Origin: Neurospora tetraspora
Lineage: Eukaryota > Ascomycota > Sordariomycetes > Sordariales > Sordariaceae
Assembly (NCBI RefSeq): GCF_033439725.1
Contig: NW_026944383.1
Location: 7,006,001 to 7,070,000 of the forward strand
Length of the DNA: 64,000 nucleotides
Direction of reading: 5' to 3'
Shown in pieces: positions 1 to 12,267 of the stretch. Below the pieces are notes generated by a model. The model was not told the origin of the DNA, did not search any database, and saw only the letters and a program-made list of their open reading frames with translations. Made by a program: the position numbers and the translations under genes. Position 1 is the first letter of the stretch. Each line of letters opens with the position of its first letter.

Positions 1-1455
1 CGCGCATGTGTCATCCTGGAGACATCCGGGCGTGTATAAGTTGACGGAGTAGTAGCCTGATTCCCTGATATCCGGCGAGAAAACGACCTGGGCTGAGGTA
101 TTGGTAATGGGTGCAGATATTTGAGCAGTCAGGTATTCGGCGGTACTCTGGTGAGAAGGGGTGACCTGCCAAGGGCCTGTGGCAGTAGACGACGACTTGA
201 ACTCAAGATTTGCACAAGTAGGCTCGTTGAAGTCGTTGATCGCGTACGAAAAAATATCCTCTCCAAATAGCTCGATCCCGTTCAAACCTCCACCGCTTCC
301 GTAATAGTCCGAGATATCGATACGAAACTCGTTCATGCCGATGACGTTGACGAAGTGGAAATCCTGGAACTTGGTAGTCTTATTGTTGCTTAGTGGGCAT
401 TCGCTTGTGCAAGTAGCGTTCTTGTTCGTGACTGGGTCGACATAGGTCATGTTCATGATGCCGTTGATGGGTAGCGCAGTGAATCGCCATGTCTTTGTTC
501 CAGCACCGTCCTGGTGGGTGTTGTATAGGCGAAGCTTTGTCGGCCGGAAACCGTATCTAAACGTTGCCTGCCAGAATCCCGGTGAGTTCTCCTGCAATAA
601 CCATGTCTTGCCTGTCCCATCGGTTCCGCTAGTGCTGCACACAATGTTGTTGGGATCACTGAACCCCTCCCTGGTTGTCGAAGAGCCGGCTGAGATGGTG
701 GCGGAGGAGAGGTTGATAACTTGGCCATCGCGCTTAGTCGGCGCAGTCGCGTTTCCCAGACCTGTGAAACTTCCTCCGTAGATGATATGACCATTGGATG
801 CCTTCGTTATGGAGTTGACAGGTCCATTAAACCCCCTAAATGGCAAATCCGTCCATCCCTGTCCCCCAACCCACGCGATCGCATTCCTAGAGTCTTTGCC
901 GACGAAATTTCCACCCACGTATACCGAGTTGGTGTCACGGTCACATAGCACAGCATAGACTTGACCTTCTAGACCTGATAACGTCTCGATGCTGGACGTG
1001 TTTGGGTTGAACAGCGCTATCGCTTTGGACTCTTTATAGTTGGGACTTTCGCTTCCGTGTGTCGGCAGTTGCAAACTCGTGAAATTGCCGCCAATAATCA
1101 CTCCATCCTCCTTCCCGTTGCCCTCCACAAACGTGCACATGGTCAGGATGGTCGCATCTGTGGTGACAACAGGGCCGAAAATGCCGTTGGGCATGCGCGC
1201 CATGAGCGACTGGCTGCCATTTGTTATGAAAGGTCGCTCATTTTGTTCCTCGAACTGGAAGAGAGATATTCCCGAAAAGTCGCCAGCAAGGGCTACCCGA
1301 CCAAGGTCCTTGAGGTCAAGGTTTGTCGCGGGCGCGGGGGTAAACGATATCGCAGTGACGGGTGATAGCGCGACTGAGGATAAGGTGAGAAGGACTGCTA
1401 TCGGAGAGAGAGACTGGCCGCGCGCATCGTTGCGCCGGCGAAAAGGTAGTCGCAT
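1..1455 (-). CDS. rax2: RAX2-like cortical marker protein, N-terminal part (runs off window)
   Basis: An uninterrupted minus-strand reading frame of 485 codons opens with ATG at 1455 and is still open at base 1, so only the N-terminal part is here. RAX2 proteins are large (about 1,200 residues) type I membrane glycoproteins that mark cell poles or hyphal tips and help choose growth sites. The start gives an Arg-rich n-region (MRLPFRRRNDARG), then a hydrophobic stretch ending near TAISF, which fits a signal peptide. The body has repeated blade-like motifs of the GGxF type (IIGGNFTSL, YVGGNFVGK, IYGGSFTGLG), many N-glycosylation sequons and paired cysteines (TCTSECP), all typical of the RAX2 beta-propeller region. 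A kelch-like extracellular protein is the alternative, but the match in order and style to RAX2 is strong. Nothing in the visible part is broken, and no intron is needed. Confidence 0.85.
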   Translation of the reverse strand, partial: MRLPFRRRNDARGQSLSPIAVLLTLSSVALSPVTAISFTPAPATNLDLKDLGRVALAGDFSGISLFQFEEQNERPFITNGSQSLMARMPNGIFGPVVTTDATILTMCTFVEGNGKEDGVIIGGNFTSLQLPTHGSESPNYKESKAIALFNPNTSSIETLSGLEGQVYAVLCDRDTNSVYVGGNFVGKDSRNAIAWVGGQGWTDLPFRGFNGPVNSITKASNGHIIYGGSFTGLGNATAPTKRDGQVINLSSATISAGSSTTREGFSDPNNIVCSTSGTDGTGKTWLLQENSPGFWQATFRYGFRPTKLRLYNTHQDGAGTKTWRFTALPINGIMNMTYVDPVTNKNATCTSECPLSNNKTTKFQDFHFVNVIGMNEFRIDISDYYGSGGGLNGIELFGEDIFSYAINDFNEPTCANLEFKSSSTATGPWQVTPSHQSTAEYLTAQISAPITNTSAQVVFSPDIRESGYYSVNLYTPGCLQDDTCA

Positions 1456-2310
1456 CGCGGTTCCGGGTAAGTTTATGTGGTTGAGAGAGCGGTTGCCGAC
1501 CGGGGGGAGCACATATACTGCTCTTGGTCGTGGTAATCGGGGTTAAAAATTGCTACGGTCGGAAGGCCATAACCACGATGGTGAGTACCTAAACAGCTGA
1601 ACAGTTCGCGATAAGGTGGGGACCGAGCGCGTGGTGGTTCGAGTAGTGGAAGTTGCCGCCGACGTCAATTAGGTGAGATCTCGCTCCAGGTCCGGACGAC
1701 GATCTTGAAAGCGAGGGCCGTTTTTAGACGGGTTCAAACGAGAGTGGTAATAATTAGAGTGAAGTGGAATTAGGGGGGAATATCCCAGTCGTCGATAGCA
1801 AGCGGGTTTGCTAGGACGGGAGAATGAGAATGGGGACGGCGACGAGGTCTTTTGGTGTCGACAAAGAGTTGGGCTTCGCGACGTTGCGACCTGGTTAGGT
1901 TTGTTGTGGTTTTCGCCTTGGCCGGCCGGGCGGGTGCCGCCTGAAATGTGTGATGACGCTCAAGAATGCTGAGATGGAGGGTGACCCGACCTCCCGTCTG
2001 GGTGTCGAAGAAACTGAAATGAGTGGAAGTTGTGGTACAACTGAAATGGTATGTGTTGGGTTGGGGGTCCTGTTGGCGTGACCAAGTTCGCTCGTTGCAC
2101 GTTGCACGGACCGCAAATTCCTCCCACGTACGGGCACGACCACGGCAGCTGTTCCTGTTCCTGTCTCTGTCCCTTGTTGTGCTCCTTCCTCCAGCAAATG
2201 ACTGGGCAACCTGGGTCAGTGCAATGTCCGCTTGTCTACAACGGGAAGCACAACCGTAGCTGCATCGACGAATGGAACGTCGGATAGGCGATGCCGTCAC
2301 CTAAACCAGC
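1456..2310. other. RAX2 upstream region, no gene seen
   Basis: This GC-normal stretch lies between the RAX2 start codon and the retrotransposon, and should contain the RAX2 promoter and leader. Short open frames occur on both strands, but their translations are low-complexity (Arg/Thr/Ser-rich) and resemble no family I know. CT-rich tracts such as CTGTTCCTGTTCCTGTC occur near 2150. I see no RNA gene. Confidence 0.5.
2306..2310. repeat. Target-site duplication, left copy (CCAGC)
   Basis: Five bases directly before the left LTR read CCAGC. The five bases after the right LTR (12263-12267) read CCAAC. One transition, of the kind RIP makes, separates them. A 5-bp duplication is normal for Ty3/Gypsy integration. 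Confidence 0.7.
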
Positions 2311-2575
2311 TGTAAGCACGTGGTGGGACTGTGGTGCAAATGTACTGCAATTATATTGTATAGTCTAATAATCTAGAAGAGGGGAGAGTGGAAGCTAATA
2401 TACAGGGGGTACGCTATACTTAAGTAGGCCTATATACGTTGGGTACTTCCTACACCTAGTACCTTATACCTTCCTATATGCCTAATATACTTACCGCTAT
2501 AAGTACCTATACCTTCCCGTATTATACTTATATCTTATTTACACTTACTTCACACCTAAGGTATAGCTGCTTATA
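2311..2575 (-). repeat. Left LTR (3' LTR of the element)
   Basis: This 265-bp repeat aligns end to end with 12014-12262. Differences are almost all transitions of the RIP type, plus one 16-bp length difference near 2500. The end next to unique DNA (about 2311-2400) keeps far more of the original G and C bases than the inner end. Confidence 0.85.
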
Positions 2576-4867
2576 AAATTGCCAGCTATAAAAAGATAAT
2601 GTCCTCGTTATCGAAAAAATTAAAATGGAGAAAGGAAATTTAAAAAAAAGTATATAACGAATCTTCTATCTACGAGACAAAATAAGACCGATGTAATCCT
2701 TATTATAATTCTTTACCCAAACTATTCTACGCTGATAATTATTAAATATAATAAAAACACCTCGTATTTAAACGCCCTATTCCTCTAAATACCGATCGAA
2801 CGGCGCTAATATCTATATTTATATCTTCTATTTTACATTCGTCGTATCTATATTTCGAATAATTCTGACGGTAATCTCCTTTTAATCGATAACTATTTAA
2901 GGCGAAGAATCCTTAAATTACACTAAGATAAATCCTTTTATAATAGTAATTTTATTACCGATATACCTTATAGTAGCTTTCAAAACGCATTTATAGTAAA
3001 CTATTTGTAAGGTTCTTCTTATATAATTATTTATTTCAACGTAGATATATCTTAAGTTCAATTTTACAAAATTGTCCAGGCGAAAGAGGTTCTAATCAGC
3101 GGAAGGGATCTTTCTAATACAGCAGCATTTATCCTAGAACGGGTAATTATTTATCTAAGAATGATTTTAAAAAAACCGCTTTATTAAACTAATCTTCAAG
3201 TACTTTAATAATAATTAGGTCGTATATAGCTTCCCGGTCTTCTAATACCGTTATATTTTCCGGAGCGAAATATTTCTAATATAATAAATATACTAATTTA
3301 CTATTAATAGGGTTTCGTTTAATAGTAACTATATTAACGAACGTAAATCTCGAGTAATCCCTAAATTCTATTTATTCGTCGGAAATTACTTTAAAATAGA
3401 GTTTTTCGAATAAAATCGTAATATTTTACTTATTTTCTATAGGCGGGACTTTAAAATCTTTACCCTATTTCTTATATACCTATATTATCTTTTTAATTTA
3501 TAAAATAGGATTTAAGTATTTTTATAATTTATAATATTAATGCCAAACTTTATATTATAGGGTATATACTACGAACTATTCTATAGTAACGTTAGTAGGC
3601 TTCCTACTAACCAAATTACAGTATTTAAAATATATATATCGTAATAAAACCTAATAGAAATATAGTTCGTTTAAGAAAGTATATTTTTATTACTAAATGA
3701 ACTTTCGGATTTAATTAATAACTTATCCGGAAATATCTTCGAACTTAAATTTAAATACGGGCATAAGTACGTTAAGGATTTCGTATTCAACCTCCGAATT
3801 CTAATAGTTGAACTAACGATATCTTACTCTATAAAAAATTAGAAGGAAGTAATAATTAAATAATTCCCTTAATATTTCGTTATTCAATTTAAATTCGGTT
3901 AATATCTGGGTAGACGGATCTTAAAGGTTAGACTTCGCATCTAGTTTACGCGGTATAATTATAGTAGGTTTGTAAAGAATTAAATCAATATTCGTAATAA
4001 TTATATTATTAATAAGGTTGAACAAAAGAAAAAAGCGAAAAATTTTTATCGCAGAATAATTTTTATAAGAAAAGAAAAAGATTTTATATAATAAATTTGA
4101 GAAGGAACGTTGCTACTTAGGGATTACGTTTGCGTTTATCGATTTAAATTTGAATTAAAAGAAAGAGCGGAAATTTATTCAATTCTAAATTAATAAAGGA
4201 AGGAGTTTTATTAAAATTATAATACTAATTCAACGTTCAATCCCCGTACCTTATATTCTACCACAAATTTTTCTACTTCGGCTCCTAATTAATTTACCGT
4301 TAACTATTAATAATATTTTAACCCCAAGCCCTCGTATTCTACCAAATACAACGTTCTTATTCTATTATTATTAATATAAATAATACGTTTCTTATAATCC
4401 TATATTCCAATTAGTGTTACTTTCGGTAATTAATAATTATATAAATCTATTAATAAAGGTTCTAAATATTCGACTGAAATTATATTGTATATTTGCCAAT
4501 TTGCTAGGATTTTAAATTTATATATATTTCTACTAATTCTTTTTATAATTCGCAAAGGTCCAACATACTATTAACCTAACTTCCTACCTATTAATATAGC
4601 TTCTAATATTATATATCTCTTATATAAATAAAGAAATACCCTATCTCCTACGTTAAAAAACATCAGCTTATATCGTCTATTATAATATTATTTAGCTATT
4701 ATCGCTACTAGTAATATAACGTCGTATACTTTAATACGTACTGAAGGGAGATCTAGACTCTTTACGAATTATTTATCGGCTACTACGTTTAATATATTAT
4801 TTGGCCTAAATCCTATAATAACTTCGTTCGGGGTTTTCCTAATTGTAACCGATTTAGCATTATTATA

Positions 4868-4940
4868 GAGAAACTCTATTCGCACGAGGATAAAACTCTA
4901 TTCGCACGAGGATAAAACTCTATTCGCACGGGGATAGAAT
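4868..4940 (+). repeat. Left terminal array of the nested element (3 units)
   Basis: Three near-identical head-to-tail copies of a 22-bp unit containing CTCTATTCGCACG. The third copy has GGGG where the first two have GAGG, matching the right-end version. Confidence 0.8.
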
Positions 4941-5629
4941 TTAATATCAGGTATAACTCGGCCAAACTTAGAGGGATTACGCCAGTAATAGTATCAAATT
5001 ACTTATTGAATTTTGATAGATTTTACTATATAAGCGTCAGCTTCTACAACGCAAGAATCATCTAAATACTTTGTATGCCTAACTTTTAATTCTTAAATTA
5101 ACTATTATCAAAAACTAGAATCTATAAGTAACTCTATGGTGGTTAGAGCTATAAAACCAAAAATAGTATCTTTAAAACCGTAGATTTTAAGTAGATTTTA
5201 CAATCTTGAAGTGCGCTAACAAGCACTCTTATTACAATCTTAAATTCCGAAAATACTTAGAATCTGAATTTTTCCTAAAGAATTAATAAATAAAACCATT
5301 CTTTTATTTTAAAAAGAACTATAAATAGTAGCTATGAGGGGTTTATGTTTAGTATAAAGATCGAAAAATAATAGAAATTCTAATACCATTTTCATAGTAC
5401 GAATTTGCGCCCTTTTTAAAGTTTTCAATTTTAAACTTTGTAATTATAATATACAATAATGAAAAGTATAGTAGAAAATAATGCTATCTTAATTATACAG
5501 GCTATTAGGTACGTACGCTTATAGGTTAGAGTCTGTAAAATGTAGAAAAAATTAATAAAAAATCTAAACTCCTATACGCACTTTAATACCTTCTATTTAC
5601 AACGAGATACCAAATTTTCAGAAGTGGAT

Positions 5630-5673
5630 CCCCGTGCGAATAGAGTTTTATCCCCGTGCGAATAGAGTTTCTC
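5630..5673 (-). repeat. Right terminal array of the nested element (2 units)
   Basis: Two copies of the same 22-bp unit in inverted orientation, containing CGTGCGAATAGAG. Together with the left array they form the terminal inverted repeats. Confidence 0.8.
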
Positions 5674-8600
5674 TTATTATATTCGAACTATAATTTCGCT
5701 AATACCTCTAACTATAATTTTATATCCGTTATTATATTAATATAATATTTTAATATAACTTTAATCATCCTAATCGTTTATTCTATCTAACTGTCTATTT
5801 AGGAGTAATATACTGTTAAGTATAAGAATTTAGTTCTCAACGCTTTCTAAATTTCTTACTAAATTTTTATTAAAAAATTGGGGTTACGATTTAAAATAAT
5901 TACTTTCGGAACTCTCCAATTTTGTTCTTAAAGTAAGTTTATTAATATTTTTACCTAATTCTTAACCGTATAATCTTTTTCCTAAATTTAAATATTATCT
6001 ATTTTAACTACTTATAAACGATAGGTATAATTATATTAAATACTCTACTACGTTTGTTAATTAAAATAAATTCTAATAGTCCTAAAATAAAATTAATTGA
6101 AATCATATAGTAGGGGTAAAGTAATATAATAATAGGTTGTAGCGAACTGTAAATTCTATAAACTAATATATTGAGGATTTAATATTCTGGGTATTTCTTT
6201 ACGAAATCTTTTAAATCTTTTAAACTGTTTAATAGGTAATATAGTATTAAATAGGGGGTTAGCCTCCCGTATCCTAAATAACCAGCTCTATAAATTATAT
6301 TAAATAATTCGGATAAATAATTTTATAAAATACAAAATCTTTCGGGCATTCCCCCTATTTTCTTCTATATTAATCCTTATTTTAATAAATGGTAAATTAA
6401 TTACGTTACTTTCTAATTTATTATTTTCTTCGATTATTTTCAAAATTATTCGCCAAATTAAATTAGTTTCGTATAATTCTTAAATATATTTTTTAAATAT
6501 TAGATCGATCTCTAACAACATAATACCTAACGCAGTTAATTATATTAGTTCCTCTTTAAATATATATATTAAAAGTAAACGCAATAATTACTCTTTTTCA
6601 TCGTTTTACTAAACTATTTTATTAATATAATTTAATTAAGCTACTTCGTTTAATAGAAGATTTAAACTTCCCGGTACTATTTCCTATTCTGGGTCTAATT
6701 CCTCGGTTATCGGTAATCTTAAGAAGGTATTTAATACTATATATAATTCGCCTAATTTATATAAAAGTTTAATATCGAATTAGCTAATATATTCTATTAC
6801 CCTAACTAATCTCAAATTCTTACTACTCAACACTATTAAGTTGGCTATATCGGTTTACTTATTAAATATATTTAAAATACTATAATAATCAATAAAAACG
6901 AAGATTAATTTCTTATTATAAACGTTTATTTAATATTCGTACTTCCTCAATAACTATACGAATCCTAAGACTTCCATCTCTATAACCCAATATTGTTTTT
7001 CGGCCAAATTTAAAGTACGGAATAGGTAAGCGATAGATTAGATTACTATTTTGAGGGCGTATATTTTTATTAAGCCTTATTCGTCTAGAAGCTTTTCTAA
7101 AGCTTTTTCTACTATATAGTATACTACAATTCTAATACTTCTTCTACATACGTCGAAATCAATATATAAAATCCTATTAGGCATAAAGAAAAATAATTTA
7201 GTATATTCGGTCAAACTTTACTTAATAGCCTCGAAATTCATTTTTTCCGCTTCGGTTAATAAATTTATAATTATATCCTCTATTATTTTCTTTCTTATCA
7301 TTTTTGTACTGAATTATTTTCTTATTAATTGACTTTTCCTATTTAGCTCTATTTTCTTTATTTTAAGAGGTTTTATTAGAATTGTATATATAGGTATATT
7401 ATATTTTATATATCCGGCGATTTCTAAAAAAGTAGAAAGATCTTTTAAATTTTCTAGAAATTTAATTTTGGCGATAATTTCGAAACGTTTTTTTGTAATA
7501 AATAAACCTAAACTATCGATCTATTTTCCTAGAATTACTATATTTAAAAAGGCTACAAACGTTTTCTTAGGGCCGATAGCGATATTTAACTTCCTCAATC
7601 TCTCTAAGACTTCTTTTAAATATCAAATATATTCTTCTAAGGTATTGGATATAATAAGAATATTATTGTAGTAACTTTCTCCCTGAATTCCTTCGAATAT
7701 TATATCTATTTGCTGTTAAACGTATACGTTACTATTTTTATAACTTATTACCATTACGTAAAATATATATTGGCTGTTCGGGGTTATAATAATTATAAAA
7801 TAGCGTGGTTCCGGGTGTACTCGCTATTAATAGTAAAAGGAAATCGTATTTAAAACGGTAAAGAATTTAGCATTTACAATTCGAATTAGTATTTCCTTCT
7901 ATAATTTTATAGGGTAGGTATCTAATAAAATATTTTTATTTAAATTTCTAATATCGACTACTATTCTTACTTTTTTTAGTCCGTCTAATATAATTCGCTA
8001 AATAATAAAGATTAGGAACGAAAATAGAATGGGGTTAACGGTCCGAATTAAACGATTTTATTTAATGAATTTAGTTACTATATTTTCGACTACTTCGCTA
8101 TTTTCTCCCTTTATTTTTTATAGCCTATATTTCTTAGGGATATTATTTTCCTAACTTAATTTTAAGTGAATATATATTTATTATTCTTCTAGTAAATTAA
8201 TAAAACTTCGTTCTTCGAATATATCTGTATATTTATCTAATAATAGTTATAATACTTTTATAACTTCCAGGTTATTTAAAGTTCGAATACCCAATGGGTA
8301 CGTAGTAAGCTTCTATTTAAAGTTTTTTAATTCCGGCCTGAATTTACTTTACTTCTTTAGTTCGGTTATTTTCGATTTGGGTTTTCTTATAGTAAATTCT
8401 ATTTAGTCTTCCGTAACGTTAAAAACTGGTAATACTATACAAATAAGGTTTAAAAAAGTAATATATCTAACATTAATATTCTTCGGGATTACGAATCTTT
8501 TATTAGAAGGGTTATAAACAAAAATATAAGTAAATCCCTTAATATTTAAAACCTAGGTAGAAATTATAAGATAATTGTACCCGGCTAGTTTAAATAAAAA

Positions 8601-10693
8601 ACATTAACCTTCTACTATTTCTATTAATACTGAATACGTAATTAATAAATAAGTATAAGCCTATAATTCAATAATTATATAGCTGTTTATTTTAACCTTA
8701 ATTCGAAAGGGTATTCCTCTTCGTTATATATATAAAGGAATTATTATACTACAACTATTAATTTTCGCCTTTTATTCTAATAAATATAAATTGAATTATT
8801 TAGGTCCTATAATATCTATACCCAAAAGTATATTAGTTAGGATTCTATTAACGACCGCTAATTCTTATTTAATACATACTATAGCTCTCGATTTACCTTC
8901 GTCAAAACCTTAAAAATAAATTAAAATAATAATAAAATCTTTAATATTATAATAATTATTACTAATGCTTCTTACGACTAACAGTTCAGCCTTTTTTCGA
9001 ATTTCGATATTTAAATAATATTCGAATAGCTATTTCCGTAATATTAATAAACGGCTATAACCCATATTTACGTAAATCTCTTCCTATTTTTTCAAGTTTT
9101 CTAGGTTTAATATAATAAAAATACGTAAATATATTTATACCCGAAAGCCAAAGCCTATATTAAATTATAATTTTACTTTAGTTTTTAATTCGATTATCTG
9201 TATTAGAGTACTAAATTTAGCCGACGAATTTACGGCGGACCGGGGTTATTAATATTATTTGTCGATACCAACGAACATTCTCTCTAACAAATTTATTATT
9301 AAATACTCGTCTTTAAAAGATTTAAATAGTTAATTGCCGGATTCGAATATATAATTATAACGTTGGTATAAACGTTTATTTCCGGAAGTATTCAGTATAT
9401 AAATTTTGTATTTTCGGGGGGCTTAAATTTCTCTTATATCGAAGGTTATTCTAAATTACGCAGTATTGAGAGTATATTAATTATAACAATATTTATGAAA
9501 GTCAATTATTTCTTTAAGAGTAAATCTTTTACTACCGTATATTATTCATTTCTTTTAATTTAATTTACTTTATATAGTTATATTGCTATCTTCCGCAATA
9601 CAAATTAATTCCTATTCCTCCTATTACTTATCTACTACTACTATAATTATTTAAAGTAATTACAATTAGATTTATTTTATAGTTAATTTAGAGTAAACAA
9701 TCTTATTATTTAATTTATAAATAGTATTTTTAGAAGGGTTATATAATTATAAACCCTACCTATTATAGCCCTAAGCGTTCTACTTAATATTATTATTATT
9801 ATTATACCCTTAATTATTTGACCTACTTTAATTTTAATATTAAAAGTTATTCTAATATTAAATATTACCCTAATTCTAATATTACTAAGTATTTTATCTA
9901 ATCCTTTAGTTAGCTATCCTTAGGATTATTTATATTTAATTTCTATAGTAAGGAGGCTTATAATTCTAAAGAATTTTATTGGTAAATATTTTTCGGACTA
10001 TATTTTTCAATATACTTTCGTAATTATTGATAGTCTTTAACAAGGTACCTAATATAATAGAATTATTAAATTTAGATAATTCCAATTAAATTTTAGAATT
10101 TAATAATTCGAATACGTAGAATAATTAGTTTTTGAGAAGAAAATCGTATACTTTAGTATTTCGAATAATTTATTATACGAATAGACGGATTATTTTACTT
10201 TAATATAAATTTTAGCATATAACACAACGGACTTTTAAACTACGGAAAGTATCATTAATATTACGTTTGAATTTTTTAATTAAATATTCGTAAATTAATT
10301 CGAAGTCGCTTATAATTAAGGTTCGTCGTTTAAAGTTGCTCAATTCTACTAAATACTAATTTAATACTATAGTTTATAAGTAGGTCGTCTAGATTTTTTT
10401 AATTGCCTATTCCCCCTGGTTAGTTGCAAAGTCTTTTAATTAGTCCGTAAAAATATAAATAGTTATATAAATTATATATTTGCCTCCCGAAACTATTATA
10501 TTAGTATTATCCGTATCTTTTTTATTGGGGTTAAAATAACCGATTTCTTCAGCCTTTAAATATATCAAAAGTTAGGGAATTACTATTAAGCCTAGTTGGG
10601 GCTACTAGTTTTTATTATTTATTACGGCTAATAATTATTGAATTCAAACAAATTATATTAGAATAAAAGCTTTTCACAAGGGTAAAGAATTGC

Positions 10694-10696
10694 TTC

Positions 10697-10745
<49 letters not shown>

Positions 10746-10746
10746 G
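10694..10746. repeat. (TTA)n microsatellite
   Basis: An uninterrupted run of ATT/TTA triplets, continuing imperfectly to about 10810. The long leucine frame that crosses it is a by-product of the repeat, not a gene. Confidence 0.95.
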
Positions 10747-12013
10747 TTATTATTATTATTTCCTCTATTATTATATCTACTATTATTATTATTACCGCTA
10801 TTAGTACTACTATTTCTAATTAAAATCGATATATTTATTTTCGGTCGTTCTGGTAATTTTAAGTTTACGTTAGATTCTAAGTTAAATACGAATAATATTT
10901 AATTTTTATTGGTTAAATGGTTAATATTGTATAGGGAATAGAAGGTATTATTAATATTAACGTCGACTATCGATTCTTTAGTTTAAAATTCGAAAATAAT
11001 AAAGTCGCCGATGCCTAAATATAATTAACGACGTTAATAACTATTATTAAAGTTAAACGGGCTAATAATAAGTTAACGGAGAAAGGTAGGAAGAAGAGGA
11101 TTCGGTCGAAAGAATTATTATAAGGTTTCGGTATCGAAATCGAAACCGAAGCCAAATTAACGATTTTAATTCAGGTATCCTCGTAATCGAATAATTAGGG
11201 TTAATTATTATTAAAAGGAAGTATTAAAAAGAATAATGTATTAAAATTAATTAGAAAGGGGGGTATTAGAGTATTACTTAAATTAAAAAAACTAAATTGA
11301 AAAGATTAATTTAATTAAGGTTCTGAGAATTAAAACCGTAGAACAATCTCCAACTCTTTCGGAGTAATTACTACTTTAAATTGTATTTAACCTTTCTAAT
11401 ACTCTCCCTCTATTACTTATTATAAATTTTCTACAATTTGCCGCGAAATCCTTAAAGTAGAAACAAAAAGATCTAGTATTAATAAATACGAAAGAGTAAA
11501 TATCTTCAAATTTGTCGACGATTTAATCTAGGTTAAGAGCTAATAATTTAGTGTAATAAAGGTTTTATTCGCTAAAAATTATTATACAAAAATATTAAAT
11601 ACGTTGGAACTTTAAAATCTACCTAATAGTACATTAAATTTGAACGGCTAAACGTTAATACTTCTTTCTCTCGTTATATATTACCACTAAATTAAATAAT
11701 ATATAAAGAGAAGGTTAGCTAAACGCGTAGAAAACTAGCGTTCAACCGGGTTAGAATAATAATTAATACTATTAATTTATCGTAATAACTACTATTATTT
11801 AAATAGTACGTATTAATAACGCTTAATAGAGTAATAAAGTTAGTATAATATACCCGAATATATACTTGATAGTGCAGCAGAAGTCCGGCTACTCAAATTT
11901 CTAAGTAATTCAAAGATTGAATAAAGTATTCCGAATTCTGAAGGAATTCCGGAAAAAAAAAAAAAGGTAATAATAGAATAATCGTCTTCAATTAATAAGT
12001 ATAAGCACTACTT

Positions 12014-12262
12014 TATAAATACGTAGTAGGACTATAGTGCAAATGTATTATAATTATATTATATAGTCTAATAATCCAGAAGAGGGGAGAGTAGAAGCTA
12101 ATATATAAGAGGTACGCTATATTTAAGTAGGCCTATATACGTTGGGTACCTCCTACACCCAATACCTTATACCTTCCTATACGCCTGATGTACCTATACT
12201 TTCCCGCATTGTACTTATACCTTACTCACACCTGCCTCACACCTAGGGTATAGCTGCTTACA
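12014..12262 (-). repeat. Right LTR (5' LTR of the element)
   Basis: This 249-bp partner of 2311-2575 shares blocks such as AGAAGAGGGGAGAGT and AAGTAGGCCTATATACGTTG. Here the inner end (12014-12120) is the heavily mutated one and the outer end (about 12180-12262) is well kept, the mirror image of the left LTR. Confidence 0.85.
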
Positions 12263-12267
12263 CCAAC
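12263..12267. repeat. Target-site duplication, right copy (CCAAC)
   Basis: This directly follows the right LTR and pairs with CCAGC at 2306-2310, one transition apart. Confidence 0.7.

Larger units (their letters stand above)
4868..5673. mobile_element. Non-autonomous hAT-like miniature element nested in the LTR retrotransposon
   Basis: This 806-bp unit is flanked on both sides by the 8-bp direct repeat TTATTATA (4860-4867 and 5674-5681), the duplication size of hAT transposons. Its ends are inverted: the left begins GAGAAACTCTATTCGCACG and the right ends with the reverse complement. Each end is built from a tandem unit of about 22 bp (AACTCTATTCGCACG plus AGGATAA), present three times on the left (4868-4940) and twice on the right (5630-5673). 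No coding capacity is seen, so movement would depend on a transposase made elsewhere. The interior contains ordinary CpA and TpG steps (GGTGGTTAGAG, GAAGTGCGC), unlike the surrounding RIP-mutated DNA, which suggests insertion after RIP of the host element or escape because of small size. Superfamily assignment rests on duplication length only. Confidence 0.75.
2311..12262 (-). mobile_element. RIP-degraded Ty3/Gypsy LTR retrotransposon (fossil)
   Basis: Two matching long terminal repeats (2311-2575 and 12014-12262) enclose 9.4 kb of extremely AT-rich DNA, and a 5-bp target duplication flanks the whole. Each LTR has the TG...CA-type ends of the class, with short inverted TGTAAGC/GCTTACA tips. 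On the minus strand, reverse-transcriptase homology of the Ty3/Gypsy kind is recognisable around 7.4-8.1 kb, with protease/gag-like sequence to its right and RNase H/integrase expected to its left. The right-hand LTR is therefore the 5' one. The element is thoroughly broken, with dozens of stops in every frame. Nearly all damage looks like C-to-T or G-to-A change of the RIP type. An 806-bp DNA element is inserted at 4868-5673. The interior is long for the family even without that insertion, so further nesting is possible. Age: after RIP-type differences are set aside the LTRs are still very similar, so insertion followed by early RIP is likely, but no date can be given. Confidence 0.85.

Noticed and set aside
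1770-2300. 176-codon minus-strand frame between RAX2 and the LTR element
   Set aside because: Arg/Thr/Ser-rich translation without motif, overlapped by frames of similar quality on both strands.
10690-10902. Frame encoding a long poly-leucine tract
   Set aside because: It is a translation of the (TTA)n microsatellite inside the degraded retrotransposon.
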